In this document: piece by piece, positions 1-8,360 of the stretch
Layout: each line of letters opens with the position of its first letter
How positions within the stretch are numbered: position 1 is the stretch's first letter
From: Novosphingobium decolorationis
GTDB taxonomy: Bacteria > Pseudomonadota > Alphaproteobacteria > Sphingomonadales > Sphingomonadaceae
Direction: 5' to 3'
DNA: 64,000 nt
Assembly (NCBI RefSeq): GCF_018417475.1
Contig: NZ_CP054856.1
Location: 372,001 to 436,000 of the forward strand
Position numbers and translations under genes: made by a program
The notes under the pieces: model-generated
Databases searched by the model: none
The model's input: the letters and a program-made list of their open reading frames with translations, nothing else
What the model was told of the DNA's origin: nothing

Positions 1-2
1 TC

Positions 3-2369
3 CTGATCGACGGCACCCGCGCGACGCCGTTCAGCTTCCGCAACTCGATTGATGCGAACTCGATCCCCGCCTCGCTGATCAAGCGCGTCGACGTGCTGAC
101 AGGCGGTGCAGCCGCCGTCTATGGTGCTGATGCCGTGGCGGGCGTCGTCAATTTCGTGCTCGACGACGAATTCGAAGGTGTGAAGGGCACCGCGACCACG
201 CGTCTTTCGCAGCATGGCGGCGCGCAATACGGCGGTGCTCTAACTCTCGGAACCGGGGTAGGTGATCGCGGGCACATCGTCCTTGCGATGGACTACACGC
301 AGCGCGACATGATCCGCGCGGGCGACCGTGACTGGGCCGAGACGCCGGGAACGACGATCCCCAGCCTCGGCGGCACATACACCGATGTCGCGAGTGGGAA
401 CACCTTTGGGTACACCGACGCCGGGGCGTTCACGACCTCCCCTTCGGCAACCTCCAACATTAGCGCGCGCTATCCGCTCGTTTCGGGGCTCAAGCGTTTC
501 AACGCAACCGCGCTCTACAAATACGAGATCACGCCGGACATCGAAGTCTATGGCCGTGTCATGTACACCAACGTCCGCTCGACCGAGACGGGCACCGTCG
601 GCGCCACGCCGGTTGCGCTGAACGAGACGGTCTCGATCCTGGAATCCAATCCCTATCTCACCGACGAAATTCACAATCAGTTGACCTTCGTCGACGGGGC
701 GGCCGCGGTGAACGTGTCGCGGTCGCTCAACCAGATCGTGATGTACCACACCGATCGCGATACCTTCCAGGCTCAGACGGGTCTGCGCGGCGGGCTGACG
801 CCTGCGACGAACTGGAACATCTACGCGCAATACGGCCGTTCGAGCGAATCCACTGACATCACGGGTGACGGCATTCGCAACGCCTCGTCGGGTGCCTCGA
901 TGTTCTCCACGATTGCCAACAGCACGAACATCTTTGCGCAGGATGGCTCGCTCGAGGATGCTCTGCTCAGCGACTTCAGCAGCTTCCATCGTGACCGCGA
1001 CCAGTTCGTTACGGCCGCCAACCTCAGCGGTACGCTCGACGATTTCCTGACCCTTCCGGCAGGTCCTATCGGCTTCTCGCTGGGCGTGGAATACCGCCGC
1101 GAGACCGCCAGCATCGATCAGGATTCCGCGCTGCTTAACGGCACGACCTACCGCGAAGGCGTGCAGGCGGCCTACCGTGGTTCGTTTGATGTGGCCGAGC
1201 TCTACGGCGAATTGCTCGTGCCCGTGCTGCACGACATTCCGCTGATCGAGAAGTTCGATGTGGGCGGCGCGTACCGTCTCTCGAAGTACGACAAATGGGG
1301 AACGCACGGAACCTGGAAGATCGAGGCGAACTGGAAGGTCGATTCCAACGTGCGTCTGCGCGGCACTTACCAGCGCGTTCTGCGTACGCCCAACTTCGGG
1401 GAGTTCGCGGGCGGCACCTCTTCGCTTGCGTTCAGCAGCCTCGTGACCGTCGATCGTCTGCGTCCGCGTTACGGCGGTGACCCGTGCGCCCTTGGAACCG
1501 GCGATGCTGCGCAGTGCGCGCGCTTTGGAGCGCCGGCCGCCGGTTCGGTGGATTCGACTGCAGCGGGTTACCTCACAGGCAACTACTACTATGGCGGCAA
1601 CCCCGACCTGCAGCCGGAAACCGGGCACACCAAGACCCTTGGCGCGGTGCTGACGCCGACGTTCCTGCCCGGCCTCACCGCGACGGTGGACTGGTACGAG
1701 CTGGACCTTCGCGGTGCCGTGGGCGTCATCCAGCCGATCGCTGCAATCACAAGCTGCTACATCACCGATCCGAGTGCCGGAAATCCGCTGTGCCAGCTTG
1801 TTACGCGCAACGACGACGGCTCGTTCCGCGATGCCTACGTCAACAATCAGAACCTGGGCCGTATTCTCCAGCGCGGGATCGACATCGGCGTGACCTACAC
1901 GCTCTCGCCCGATTGGATCCCGGGTGACGGCCTGCGCCTGCGTTATCAGGGCAATATTGTCACCTCCTACAAGATCCAGGCGAACGCGACCGTGGATGCG
2001 GTGCAGTGCAAGGGCACCTTCGGGGCCACCTGCTCGAGCGATGGTACCACGCTCGTCCAGCCCGATTACCGTCACACCGCCGGCGTTTCGTGGCTGTTCG
2101 ACAAGGGGCTGATCCAGTTTGACTGGCAGCGGATCGGCAAGGTCCGTTCGAGCGCAGCGGGCTCGACGGCCACGATCTCCGCGCAGAACACCTTCGATCT
2201 TTCGGCCTCGTACGAATTCGAAAAGGGGATCACGATGACGGCAGGTATCTACAACCTGTTCGACAAGGATCCGCCGTTCGTTTCGAGCGGGGGCGTGTTC
2301 AATACCTTCCCGGACACTTATGACATTCTCGGACGAACCATCGGCCTCTCGCTGAGCGCCCGTATCTGA
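3..2369 (+). CDS. TonB-dependent receptor, 5' end outside the window
   Basis: Outer-membrane active-transport receptor. The reading frame is open from base 3, so the start, signal peptide and TonB box lie upstream of the window. The first visible residues already belong to the plug domain (TGGAAAVYGADAVAGVVNF, the conserved end of the plug). A long beta-barrel follows, ending in GLSLSARI with the aromatic/charged alternation and terminal hydrophobic residue usual for barrels. An internal GTG at 93 is not the start. The symporter, MurQ and GntR regulator follow on the same strand after 133 bases that contain two strong hairpins, so it probably shares their substrate, perhaps peptidoglycan fragments or amino sugars. 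The family is certain; the ligand is inference from context. Confidence 0.93.
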   Translation: MIDGTRATPFSFRNSIDANSIPASLIKRVDVLTGGAAAVYGADAVAGVVNFVLDDEFEGVKGTATTRLSQHGGAQYGGALTLGTGVGDRGHIVLAMDYTQRDMIRAGDRDWAETPGTTIPSLGGTYTDVASGNTFGYTDAGAFTTSPSATSNISARYPLVSGLKRFNATALYKYEITPDIEVYGRVMYTNVRSTETGTVGATPVALNETVSILESNPYLTDEIHNQLTFVDGAAAVNVSRSLNQIVMYHTDRDTFQAQTGLRGGLTPATNWNIYAQYGRSSESTDITGDGIRNASSGASMFSTIANSTNIFAQDGSLEDALLSDFSSFHRDRDQFVTAANLSGTLDDFLTLPAGPIGFSLGVEYRRETASIDQDSALLNGTTYREGVQAAYRGSFDVAELYGELLVPVLHDIPLIEKFDVGGAYRLSKYDKWGTHGTWKIEANWKVDSNVRLRGTYQRVLRTPNFGEFAGGTSSLAFSSLVTVDRLRPRYGGDPCALGTGDAAQCARFGAPAAGSVDSTAAGYLTGNYYYGGNPDLQPETGHTKTLGAVLTPTFLPGLTATVDWYELDLRGAVGVIQPIAAITSCYITDPSAGNPLCQLVTRNDDGSFRDAYVNNQNLGRILQRGIDIGVTYTLSPDWIPGDGLRLRYQGNIVTSYKIQANATVDAVQCKGTFGATCSSDGTTLVQPDYRHTAGVSWLFDKGLIQFDWQRIGKVRSSAAGSTATISAQNTFDLSASYEFEKGITMTAGIYNLFDKDPPFVSSGGVFNTFPDTYDILGRTIGLSLSARI

Positions 2370-2384
2370 GAATAGCAGCGCGTT

Positions 2385-2420
2385 CCGGCACCCGGCCCTC
2401 CTCCTCAGGCCGGGTGCCGG
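2385..2420 (+). terminator. Hairpin after the TonB receptor gene
   Basis: A perfect 13-bp stem (CCGGCACCCGGCC pairing with GGCCGGGTGCCGG) with a 10-base loop starts 16 bases after the receptor stop codon. There is no clear T-run behind it, so it may be a partial terminator or an mRNA-stabilising structure rather than a full intrinsic terminator. Confidence 0.5.
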
Positions 2421-2431
2421 ATACGTTTGCA

Positions 2432-2467
2432 GGCACGTACCGGCACCGCGCGGTGCCGGTACGTGCC
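2432..2467. repeat. 36-bp perfect palindrome before the symporter gene
   Basis: GGCACGTACCGGCACCG at 2432-2448 and its exact complement at 2451-2467 flank a central CG, so all 36 bases form a perfect palindrome. It ends 35 bases before the symporter start. It could be a second intercistronic hairpin that sets receptor versus symporter mRNA levels, or a DNA operator for the GntR regulator encoded downstream. Confidence 0.55.
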
Positions 2468-2502
2468 GAAGGCCATGTCCCCTCGGGTAGTGGAGTAAGA
2501 GT

Positions 2503-4062
2503 TTGTCGTTGCCGTTTTCGTTTCTGGACTGGCTGGTCATCGCCGCCTACCTTTTCCTCCTGGTTGCCGGAGGCTGGATTTTCACGCCGCGCAAGACCGC
2601 TTCGGCGCGCGACTATTTCCTTGCAGGCGGGACCGTTCCGGCCTGGCTCGCCGCAATTTCAGTTCTTTCAGCGACGCAGTCGGCGGCGACATTCCTGGGC
2701 GGGCCGGATTACGGCTACCATGGGGACCTCACTTATCTCAGCGGCAATATCGGCGGATTGATCGGGGCTATCTTCGTGGCCCACATCATGATCCCGCGCT
2801 TCTATGCGATCAAGGCGACGACAGCCTATGAATTGCTGACCTTGCGCTTCAGCGAGAAGGCTACGCGCTGGGCCGGAGGCATGTTCCTCGTCGGGCGTGT
2901 CTTTGCAGGTGGTGCGCGCGTCTATCTGGCTGCCATCGCGCTGGCGATGGTGATCAGCGGCACGGTCGATGCCGGCGGTATCATGATCGCTGCTGCGGTG
3001 CTGGTGATCGCGAGCGTGCTGTTCACGTTTGTGGGCGGCCTCAAGTCGGTCCTGTGGAACGACCTTATCCAGTTCATCGTCTATCTTGGCTCGGCCATCG
3101 CGGTGCTGGTCTTCCTGCGCCTCTCGATCCCGGCCTCGACCGGCGAGATCGTGCAGGGGCTGATGCAGACACCGGAAGGTGTGAACAAGCTGCGGCTGTT
3201 CGATTTTTCGCTCGATCCCTCGCATCCCTTCTCGATGCTGGGTGTCGTGACGGGCCTTGCGCTTCTCTACATCGCCAATGCGGGCATGGACCAGGATACG
3301 ACCCAGCGCCTGCTTTCCTGCGAGGATGCAAGGACAGGGGCCAGGAGCTTATATCTTTCGGTGTTTGCAACCGTGCCCGTGGTTGGCATGTTCATTGTCA
3401 TCGGGCTGTTGCTGTACGTCTTCTATGATCGGCCGGACCTGATGGGCGGCGCAACGGCGATCGCCGGCAACGAATTCGGCGGTGAGAAAATCAGTATTTT
3501 CATGCACTATATCCTGACCCAGCTGCCCGCTGGTCTGCGCGGCCTCGTTACGGTCGGGATCTGTGCGGCGGCGGTGGCGACCACCAATTCGGCGCTCAAC
3601 GCCATGTCTTCGGTCCTTATCCAGGATTTTTATCGGCCCTGGCGCGAGACGCGTGGCTCTGTCGAGGAGCACCACTTCGTGCAGGCCGGGCGCGCGGGCA
3701 TGGGTGTGATCGGCTTTGCCATGTTCCTGATGGCGATCGTGTCCTTCTACTGGCAGCGCTACACCGAGATGGGCCTGCTGGAATTTGCGCTGCAGGTTAT
3801 GGTTTTCACCTACGCAGGCTTGATCGGTGTTTATTTCACGGCGCTGTTCACGCGGCGCGGGAGCACGGGTTCGGTCATTGCCTCACTTCTGATCGGCTTC
3901 GTCACGGTGCTGCTCCTGCAGCCGGGTATCGCCGGGACGCTGGGGCTACCCGCCGTTCTCCTGGGTCTTTCGTTCCCCTTCCAGCTTTGCATCGCCTCGC
4001 TGGTCGCCTTCTGTGTCTGTGCCGTCGTGCCCGGGGAAGCCCCGCGCCCCGTTCCCGCCTGA
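2503..4062 (+). CDS. Sodium/solute symporter (SSS family)
   Basis: Inner-membrane permease of the sodium:solute symporter family, 519 residues. It has many hydrophobic segments consistent with the 13-helix fold, beginning with FLDWLVIAAYLFLLVAGG. Family-typical stretches are visible, such as the SATQSAATFLGGPDYGY helix and the GLKSVLWNDLIQF segment. The start is a TTG at 2503 with GGAG at 2492-2495 seven bases before it; no ATG fits the N-terminus. It lies between a TonB receptor and murQ, so the likely cargo is MurNAc, anhydro-MurNAc or a related sugar crossing the inner membrane without a PTS. That specificity is inference: SSS proteins also carry other sugars, amino acids and organic acids. 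Confidence 0.88.
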   Translation: MSLPFSFLDWLVIAAYLFLLVAGGWIFTPRKTASARDYFLAGGTVPAWLAAISVLSATQSAATFLGGPDYGYHGDLTYLSGNIGGLIGAIFVAHIMIPRFYAIKATTAYELLTLRFSEKATRWAGGMFLVGRVFAGGARVYLAAIALAMVISGTVDAGGIMIAAAVLVIASVLFTFVGGLKSVLWNDLIQFIVYLGSAIAVLVFLRLSIPASTGEIVQGLMQTPEGVNKLRLFDFSLDPSHPFSMLGVVTGLALLYIANAGMDQDTTQRLLSCEDARTGARSLYLSVFATVPVVGMFIVIGLLLYVFYDRPDLMGGATAIAGNEFGGEKISIFMHYILTQLPAGLRGLVTVGICAAAVATTNSALNAMSSVLIQDFYRPWRETRGSVEEHHFVQAGRAGMGVIGFAMFLMAIVSFYWQRYTEMGLLEFALQVMVFTYAGLIGVYFTALFTRRGSTGSVIASLLIGFVTVLLLQPGIAGTLGLPAVLLGLSFPFQLCIASLVAFCVCAVVPGEAPRPVPA

Positions 4063-4095
4063 CAGTCCTGCCCCTCATGCGAATACGACAAGGAT

Positions 4096-4992
4096 ATGAT
4101 GAAAACTGAAGCGCTCGATCCGCGCTACCGCGATCTCGAATTCTGGCCCACCCAACAGGCGGTGGAGGCCATGCTCGAAGGGCAGATGGCGGCCGTTGCC
4201 GCAATCCATTCCCAGACCACGGCGATTGCGGCTGCGGCAGAGGCCGCAGCGGAAAGGCTGGGGACGAGCGGACGTCTCGTGTTCGTGGGGGCCGGGACCT
4301 CGGGACGCCTTGGCGTGCAGGACGGCGTGGAGCTGAATCCGACCTTCGGCTGGCCGATGGAACGTCTCGTGTTCCTGATGGCGGGCGGTCTCGATGCCAT
4401 GACCGAAGCCTATGAGGGCGCCGAGGATGACAGCGAGGCCGCGCGCGCCGAAATCGCACAATCCAGGATCTGCCGTGAGGACGTGGTGATCGGTATCGCG
4501 GCGAGCGGCCGCACGCCCTATACCATCGCGGCAGTGGAAGCCGCGCGTGCTGCCGGTGCGCTCACCATCGCGGTAGCCAACAACGCAGGATCGGTTCTGG
4601 CCGCCTGCGCCGAGCATGCGATCGTCGCCGTCACCGGCAGCGAGGTCCTGGCCGGCTCCACGCGCATGAAGGCGGGAACCGCGCAGAAGGCGATCCTCAA
4701 CCTCCTCTCGACGACGATCATGCTTCGCATGGGACTTGTCTACGATGGCCGCATGGTGGCGATGCGCATCACCAACGAGAAACTGTTGCAACGCGGGTGC
4801 GCTATGGTTCAGGATATCGCTGGGGTGGATGAAGCTGCTGCGATGGCCGCGCTGGACTTGGCGAGGAACGATATCCGGCTGGGCATTCTGGTTGCGAAGG
4901 GGCTTTCGGCGGAGGAAGGCGCCCGACAGCTCGCCACCTCGGGAGGGGACCTGCGTCGGATACTCCCGGCGCTCGAACGGCGAGAGAGCTGA
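4096..4992 (+). CDS. murQ: N-acetylmuramic acid 6-phosphate etherase MurQ
   Basis: Cytoplasmic lyase that removes D-lactate from MurNAc-6-phosphate to give GlcNAc-6-phosphate in peptidoglycan recycling. The 298 residues match the family length. The SIS-domain phosphosugar site is seen as VGAGTSGRLGVQDGVEL (about 64-80). Glu79 and Glu110 (in YEGAEDD) have the same 31-residue spacing as the two catalytic Glu of E. coli MurQ. The S/T-rich phosphate loop VLAGSTRMKAGTAQK follows later. Tandem ATG codons at 4096 and 4099 sit behind AAGGA; the second has the better spacing. It lies 33 bases after the symporter and 2 bases before the GntR gene. No MurNAc kinase or anhydro-MurNAc kinase is in the window, so the phosphorylated substrate must be made elsewhere. 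Confidence 0.96.
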   Translation: MMKTEALDPRYRDLEFWPTQQAVEAMLEGQMAAVAAIHSQTTAIAAAAEAAAERLGTSGRLVFVGAGTSGRLGVQDGVELNPTFGWPMERLVFLMAGGLDAMTEAYEGAEDDSEAARAEIAQSRICREDVVIGIAASGRTPYTIAAVEAARAAGALTIAVANNAGSVLAACAEHAIVAVTGSEVLAGSTRMKAGTAQKAILNLLSTTIMLRMGLVYDGRMVAMRITNEKLLQRGCAMVQDIAGVDEAAAMAALDLARNDIRLGILVAKGLSAEEGARQLATSGGDLRRILPALERRES

Positions 4993-4994
4993 CA

Positions 4995-5726
4995 ATGGGG
5001 GAATTTGTCTGGACGCGAAGCGACGAGGGCACACCGCTCTATCTGCAACTCGCGCGATCCTTGCGCGAGCAGATCGGCAAAGGCGTTCTTGAAGCAGGGA
5101 GCGCCTTGCCGTCCGAGCGCGATCTTTGTGCGTTGGCGGGGCTTTCGCGGGTGACGGTTCGCAAGGGTATCGAACAGCTTATCGATGAAGGCGTTCTCGT
5201 GCGGCGGCAGGGGTCCGGTACCTTCGTCGCCCGCCGTATCGAGGCGCCGGGCGAGAAATTGAGCAGTTTCAGTGATGAAACACGATTGCGCGGCGAAAAT
5301 CCGGGGGTGGTCTGGATCAGCCGTTCCTACGCCCGCCCCACGGAGGAAGAAGCGAGTGTTCTGGGCATCACCGCTTCGGAGCGTGTGGTACGGCTCAGCC
5401 GGGTACGACTTGCCGGTGGTGAACCGCTTGCGATCGAGAACGCCGTGCTTCCGGCCGAATTCCTGCCCGATCTCGATGGGCTGGGGGATTCACTTTATGA
5501 GGCGCTTGAAGCGCATGGCCATCGGCCTGTCTCGGGCACCCAGCGGGTGCGTGCTTCTCTGGCGACACCCACCGAGGCCGGTATACTGTGTATCGAGCAC
5601 AATTCCGAAGTCCTGCGCATCGAGCGCACGACGACGACGACGGATGGGCGCGCGATCGAATTCACCCGCTCGGTCTATCGCGGTGATCGGTACGAGTTCG
5701 TGACCGAGTTGCGCCAAGTCTCCTGA
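4995..5726 (+). CDS. GntR/HutC-family transcriptional regulator
   Basis: DNA-binding repressor with an effector pocket, 243 residues. The N-terminal winged helix-turn-helix is clear (about residues 12-75): YLQLARSLREQIGKGVL, then LPSERDLCALAGLSRVTVRK and the wing RQGSGTFV. Residues about 95-240 form a UTRA ligand-binding domain ending in a YRGDRYEF segment typical of the NagR/HutC group. The gene starts 2 bases after the murQ stop, so it is co-transcribed and probably controls this unit, with an amino-sugar phosphate as a plausible effector by analogy with NagR. The 36-bp palindrome at 2432-2467 is one candidate operator. Confidence 0.92.
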   Translation: MGEFVWTRSDEGTPLYLQLARSLREQIGKGVLEAGSALPSERDLCALAGLSRVTVRKGIEQLIDEGVLVRRQGSGTFVARRIEAPGEKLSSFSDETRLRGENPGVVWISRSYARPTEEEASVLGITASERVVRLSRVRLAGGEPLAIENAVLPAEFLPDLDGLGDSLYEALEAHGHRPVSGTQRVRASLATPTEAGILCIEHNSEVLRIERTTTTTDGRAIEFTRSVYRGDRYEFVTELRQVS

Positions 5727-5855
5727 TTTCGCGGGCTCGTCCGCGCGCATCGGCAAGCGACACTTCGCGGCGCACTTTCAGACTGCGAAATATTGAACTC
5801 AAGTCGTGTCGCAGGCCGAGGTGGCCCTTATGGGCGGGCGAGGCCGCCGGCCTGG

Positions 5856-7847
5856 TTATGGTCCCGGTGTCACTAGGCCGAAGTTACCGGATGGCGCCTT
5901 GAACAGGGATGTAAATTGCGTGAGCAACTTCTGTTCGGCCTCGGGCATCTCGCCGGGAAACGGCCTATGGGTGATGGCCGCCACAAATTGCGCGCGAGTC
6001 AGCTGCAAAAGAGGGGCTTGGGGGAGGTCCGATCCGAGCGGTTGATGGACAAGCACGCCATTGCGGATCGAAATCTGTTCGCCTGTCTCGGCCTCGGTCT
6101 CGTCGGTAAGTTTCAGATTGAAGGCCATCGGGGATGCAAGGGCCCTGTCCGGAACGAGGCGGACTGCCATCAGATCGAGTATGTCGCTCAGTGGCAGGTT
6201 CGGTATCGTTCCCGCCAACGAGTCGAACTGGCCTGTCCGGATACCTTCGCGCAGCTCTCGGGCCCCGGAGAGGAACTGGTTGCGCCATTGCGAGCTGGTG
6301 GCCTGGTACCCCTGCTGTTCGAGGCTGTCGGCCAGGGCAAACCGGGCGGCCTCGTTGTCCGGTTCGGCGAAGACGAGGTACGACAGCAGCTCGGAAGCCC
6401 ACCGGTAGTCGCCCGCGGCAATGGCCTCCCGCCCCTTTGAAAGGACCGCCTGCGCGCCCCCCATCGCTTCGACGTGCCTGCGTCCCGACGCTTCGGGAGG
6501 GAGCGGGTTGAGATGGGCGGGATTGCCGTCGTACCAGCCAAGATAGCGTTGGTAGACCGCTTTGGAATTGTGGCTGAGGGTACCGTAATAGCCCTGATTG
6601 AACCAGCGTTGCCCCAGTGCCGGAGGCAGGGCGATTGCTTCGGCGATTTCCTGTCCGTTCTGTCCGTCATTCATCATCCGCACGCTCTGGTCATGCAGGT
6701 ACTTGTAGGTGTCGCGCTGCGAAGACAGGAAATCGAGGATCCTGGCATTGCCCCAGCGCGGCCAGAAATGCGACGTGATCAGGGTGTCGGTACGGCTGCC
6801 GAAACGCCGCAGGGCATGGGTGAGCCCGTCCGCCCATGACTTTGCATCGCGCACCTGTGCACCGCGCAGGGTCAGGATGTTGTGCAGGCTTCCATTGGCG
6901 ACTTCCGCCATGTCGAGCACGCGAAGCTGCGGCATGTAGATTGCCATTTCCGCGGGTGCCTCGGTGCCGGGCAGGTACAGAAATTCGAAATCGATGCCGT
7001 CGATGGTGAGTGGCTTGCCGTTGTCCGCGGCCTCGCCGATTTCAAGGGTCGGTCGCAGCATACGGTTGGTGCCCGGACGCAGGCGGTTGAAGGCGGGGCC
7101 GATGCCGTCGCTGATGTCCGCTCTAGGCCCCACACCGATGAGATGGCCGAAGGCGTACATCGTGCGCCGGCTCATCGCCGGTCCGGCGATGACGTTCTCG
7201 GACACCGCCTCCTGATAGAAGTTCTTCGGGGCAACGATCGGTATCCCGCGCGCCTTCGCCTCCTCGGGGGAAATGACGCCCGCAGCGCCTCCGAAATGGT
7301 CGATATGCGAATGGGTGTAGATCACGCCGGTTACCGGCCGGTCGCCGAGCGTATCTCGGACCAGTTGCATCGCCGCGCGGGCCGCCTCGACCGTGGTCAG
7401 CGTATCGATAACGACATAGCCCTTGTCGCCCAGAACGACGGTCAGATTGGCAAGCTCGATACCCCGGACCTGATAGACCCGGTCGGTGACCTTGAAGAGA
7501 CCGGCGTTCGCCAGCAACCGGGCGTTGCGCCACAAGCTGGGATTGACGGTCGCCGGGCGCTCTCCTTCAAGGATGTCCGTATCGTGCAGGTCACGCACGA
7601 GATTACCCTGCGCATCGCGGATCTCGCGCGATGGGATCGTCGCGACCAGGCCGCGCGTGGCCAGGGTCTCGTCCTCCCGATCCTCCCAGGCCAGCGAGCC
7701 GGTGGTCTCCTCGAAATATCGGCGCGTCGCCTCGGAGGCATCCTTTGAAGCTGCATCGTGCGCCTCATCCGCCCCTGCCGGGCTTGGAGTTCGGGCCAAG
7801 AGCGCGACGGCGGCAAGGCTAAGAAGAAGTCGGGCCTTGGGTTTCAT
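5856..7847 (-). CDS. Exported alkyl sulfatase, metallo-beta-lactamase type (SdsA1-like)
   Basis: Zinc-dependent hydrolase of primary alkyl sulfate esters releasing the alcohol and sulfate, 663 residues. The N-terminus (MKPKARLLLSLAAVALLART) is a signal peptide, so the enzyme acts in the periplasm. The metal site THSHIDHFGG is at 178-187. An alkyl-sulfatase dimerisation domain follows and an SCP2-like C-terminal domain occupies roughly the last 130 residues. The open frame extends upstream to 8039, but the ATG at 7847 is preceded by GGAAGGA and begins the signal peptide, so it is the start. It diverges from the TonB receptor now at 10758, and before the IS insertion they shared one promoter region. 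The alcohol product could feed the alcohol dehydrogenase at 23.1 kb (inference). Confidence 0.93.
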   Translation of the reverse strand: MKPKARLLLSLAAVALLARTPSPAGADEAHDAASKDASEATRRYFEETTGSLAWEDREDETLATRGLVATIPSREIRDAQGNLVRDLHDTDILEGERPATVNPSLWRNARLLANAGLFKVTDRVYQVRGIELANLTVVLGDKGYVVIDTLTTVEAARAAMQLVRDTLGDRPVTGVIYTHSHIDHFGGAAGVISPEEAKARGIPIVAPKNFYQEAVSENVIAGPAMSRRTMYAFGHLIGVGPRADISDGIGPAFNRLRPGTNRMLRPTLEIGEAADNGKPLTIDGIDFEFLYLPGTEAPAEMAIYMPQLRVLDMAEVANGSLHNILTLRGAQVRDAKSWADGLTHALRRFGSRTDTLITSHFWPRWGNARILDFLSSQRDTYKYLHDQSVRMMNDGQNGQEIAEAIALPPALGQRWFNQGYYGTLSHNSKAVYQRYLGWYDGNPAHLNPLPPEASGRRHVEAMGGAQAVLSKGREAIAAGDYRWASELLSYLVFAEPDNEAARFALADSLEQQGYQATSSQWRNQFLSGARELREGIRTGQFDSLAGTIPNLPLSDILDLMAVRLVPDRALASPMAFNLKLTDETEAETGEQISIRNGVLVHQPLGSDLPQAPLLQLTRAQFVAAITHRPFPGEMPEAEQKLLTQFTSLFKAPSGNFGLVTPGP

Positions 7848-8164
7848 CGTGCATTCCTTCCCATTTTTCGTGCGCGGGCACCTGCGGCCCGTCTTGTTCG
7901 GATTTTCCGCCGCGCCATCCGCGCGGTTACGCCTGCCCTTGCAAGGACGCCTGCATTGGCAGGGAGGCCTCTTGCGGCCACGCCGGATTGACGGATTTCT
8001 TCGGGGGCCTGAAATCCTCGCCCCGCCGCGGAACGGCACCCTCCTATAGGATGGGGTTCCTGAATTTCACTGCGAAACGAACAGCCTGCCGTGATGCTGT
8101 GGGGCAATGGCGTTCCACGAAGCACAGCGCACGCGAGTTCCCGACCCGAAAAGGAAAAATGCGG

Positions 8165-8185
8165 CCCCTACCAAAGAAGGGGGGG
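8165..8185. promoter_or_regulatory. Shared near-palindromic motif, copy a
   Basis: CCCC-TACCAAAGAA-GGGGGGG. It lies 67 bases before the original GTG start (8253) of the TonB receptor that the IS displaced. The paralogous receptor at 36776 has its copy at exactly the same distance. It is one of six such sites in the catabolic island. Confidence 0.55.
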
Positions 8186-8247
8186 AAGTCATGGCGAACC
8201 GCGTATTCGATCCTGGACAAAAATAAACCCGATACCGGGGGAGGAAA

Positions 8248-8255
8248 CCATCGTG
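8248..8255. repeat. Target-site duplication, left of IS copy 1
   Basis: CCATCGTG directly precedes the IS end and is repeated at 10753-10760 directly after it. Eight-bp duplications are within the range known for the IS21 family. The duplicated octamer contains the GTG start codon of the receptor. Confidence 0.92.
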
Positions 8256-8360
8256 TGAGAACGGCGGAGCAATATTCGACCACGCTAGCGGCGGGATAGT
8301 CCTGCTGCGGGCGGCGTAAAAGTCGTCCACCTTGAAGCCTTTCTGCCAAGTCAGGGAGGT

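Larger units (their letters stand above)
7848..8255. other. Intergenic region: original divergent promoter of alkyl sulfatase and TonB receptor
   Basis: There is no convincing gene in these 408 bases. The region holds the shared near-palindrome at 8165-8185, an A-rich stretch (CAAAAATAAAC, around 8219-8228) and a strong Shine-Dalgarno GGGGGAGG just before a GTG at 8253-8255. That GTG is the original start codon of the receptor now located 2.5 kb away across the IS. The right end of this region is the 8-bp target duplication. Confidence 0.75.

Noticed and set aside
240..2540. Very long minus-strand open frame opposite the first TonB receptor
   Set aside because: It is the antisense shadow of a certain receptor gene in GC-rich DNA. 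Its translation is Arg/Gly/Ala-rich with no domain, and similar shadows occur opposite the LAL gene (17568-20081), the first esterase (25568-27496) and ACAD3 (39889-42213).
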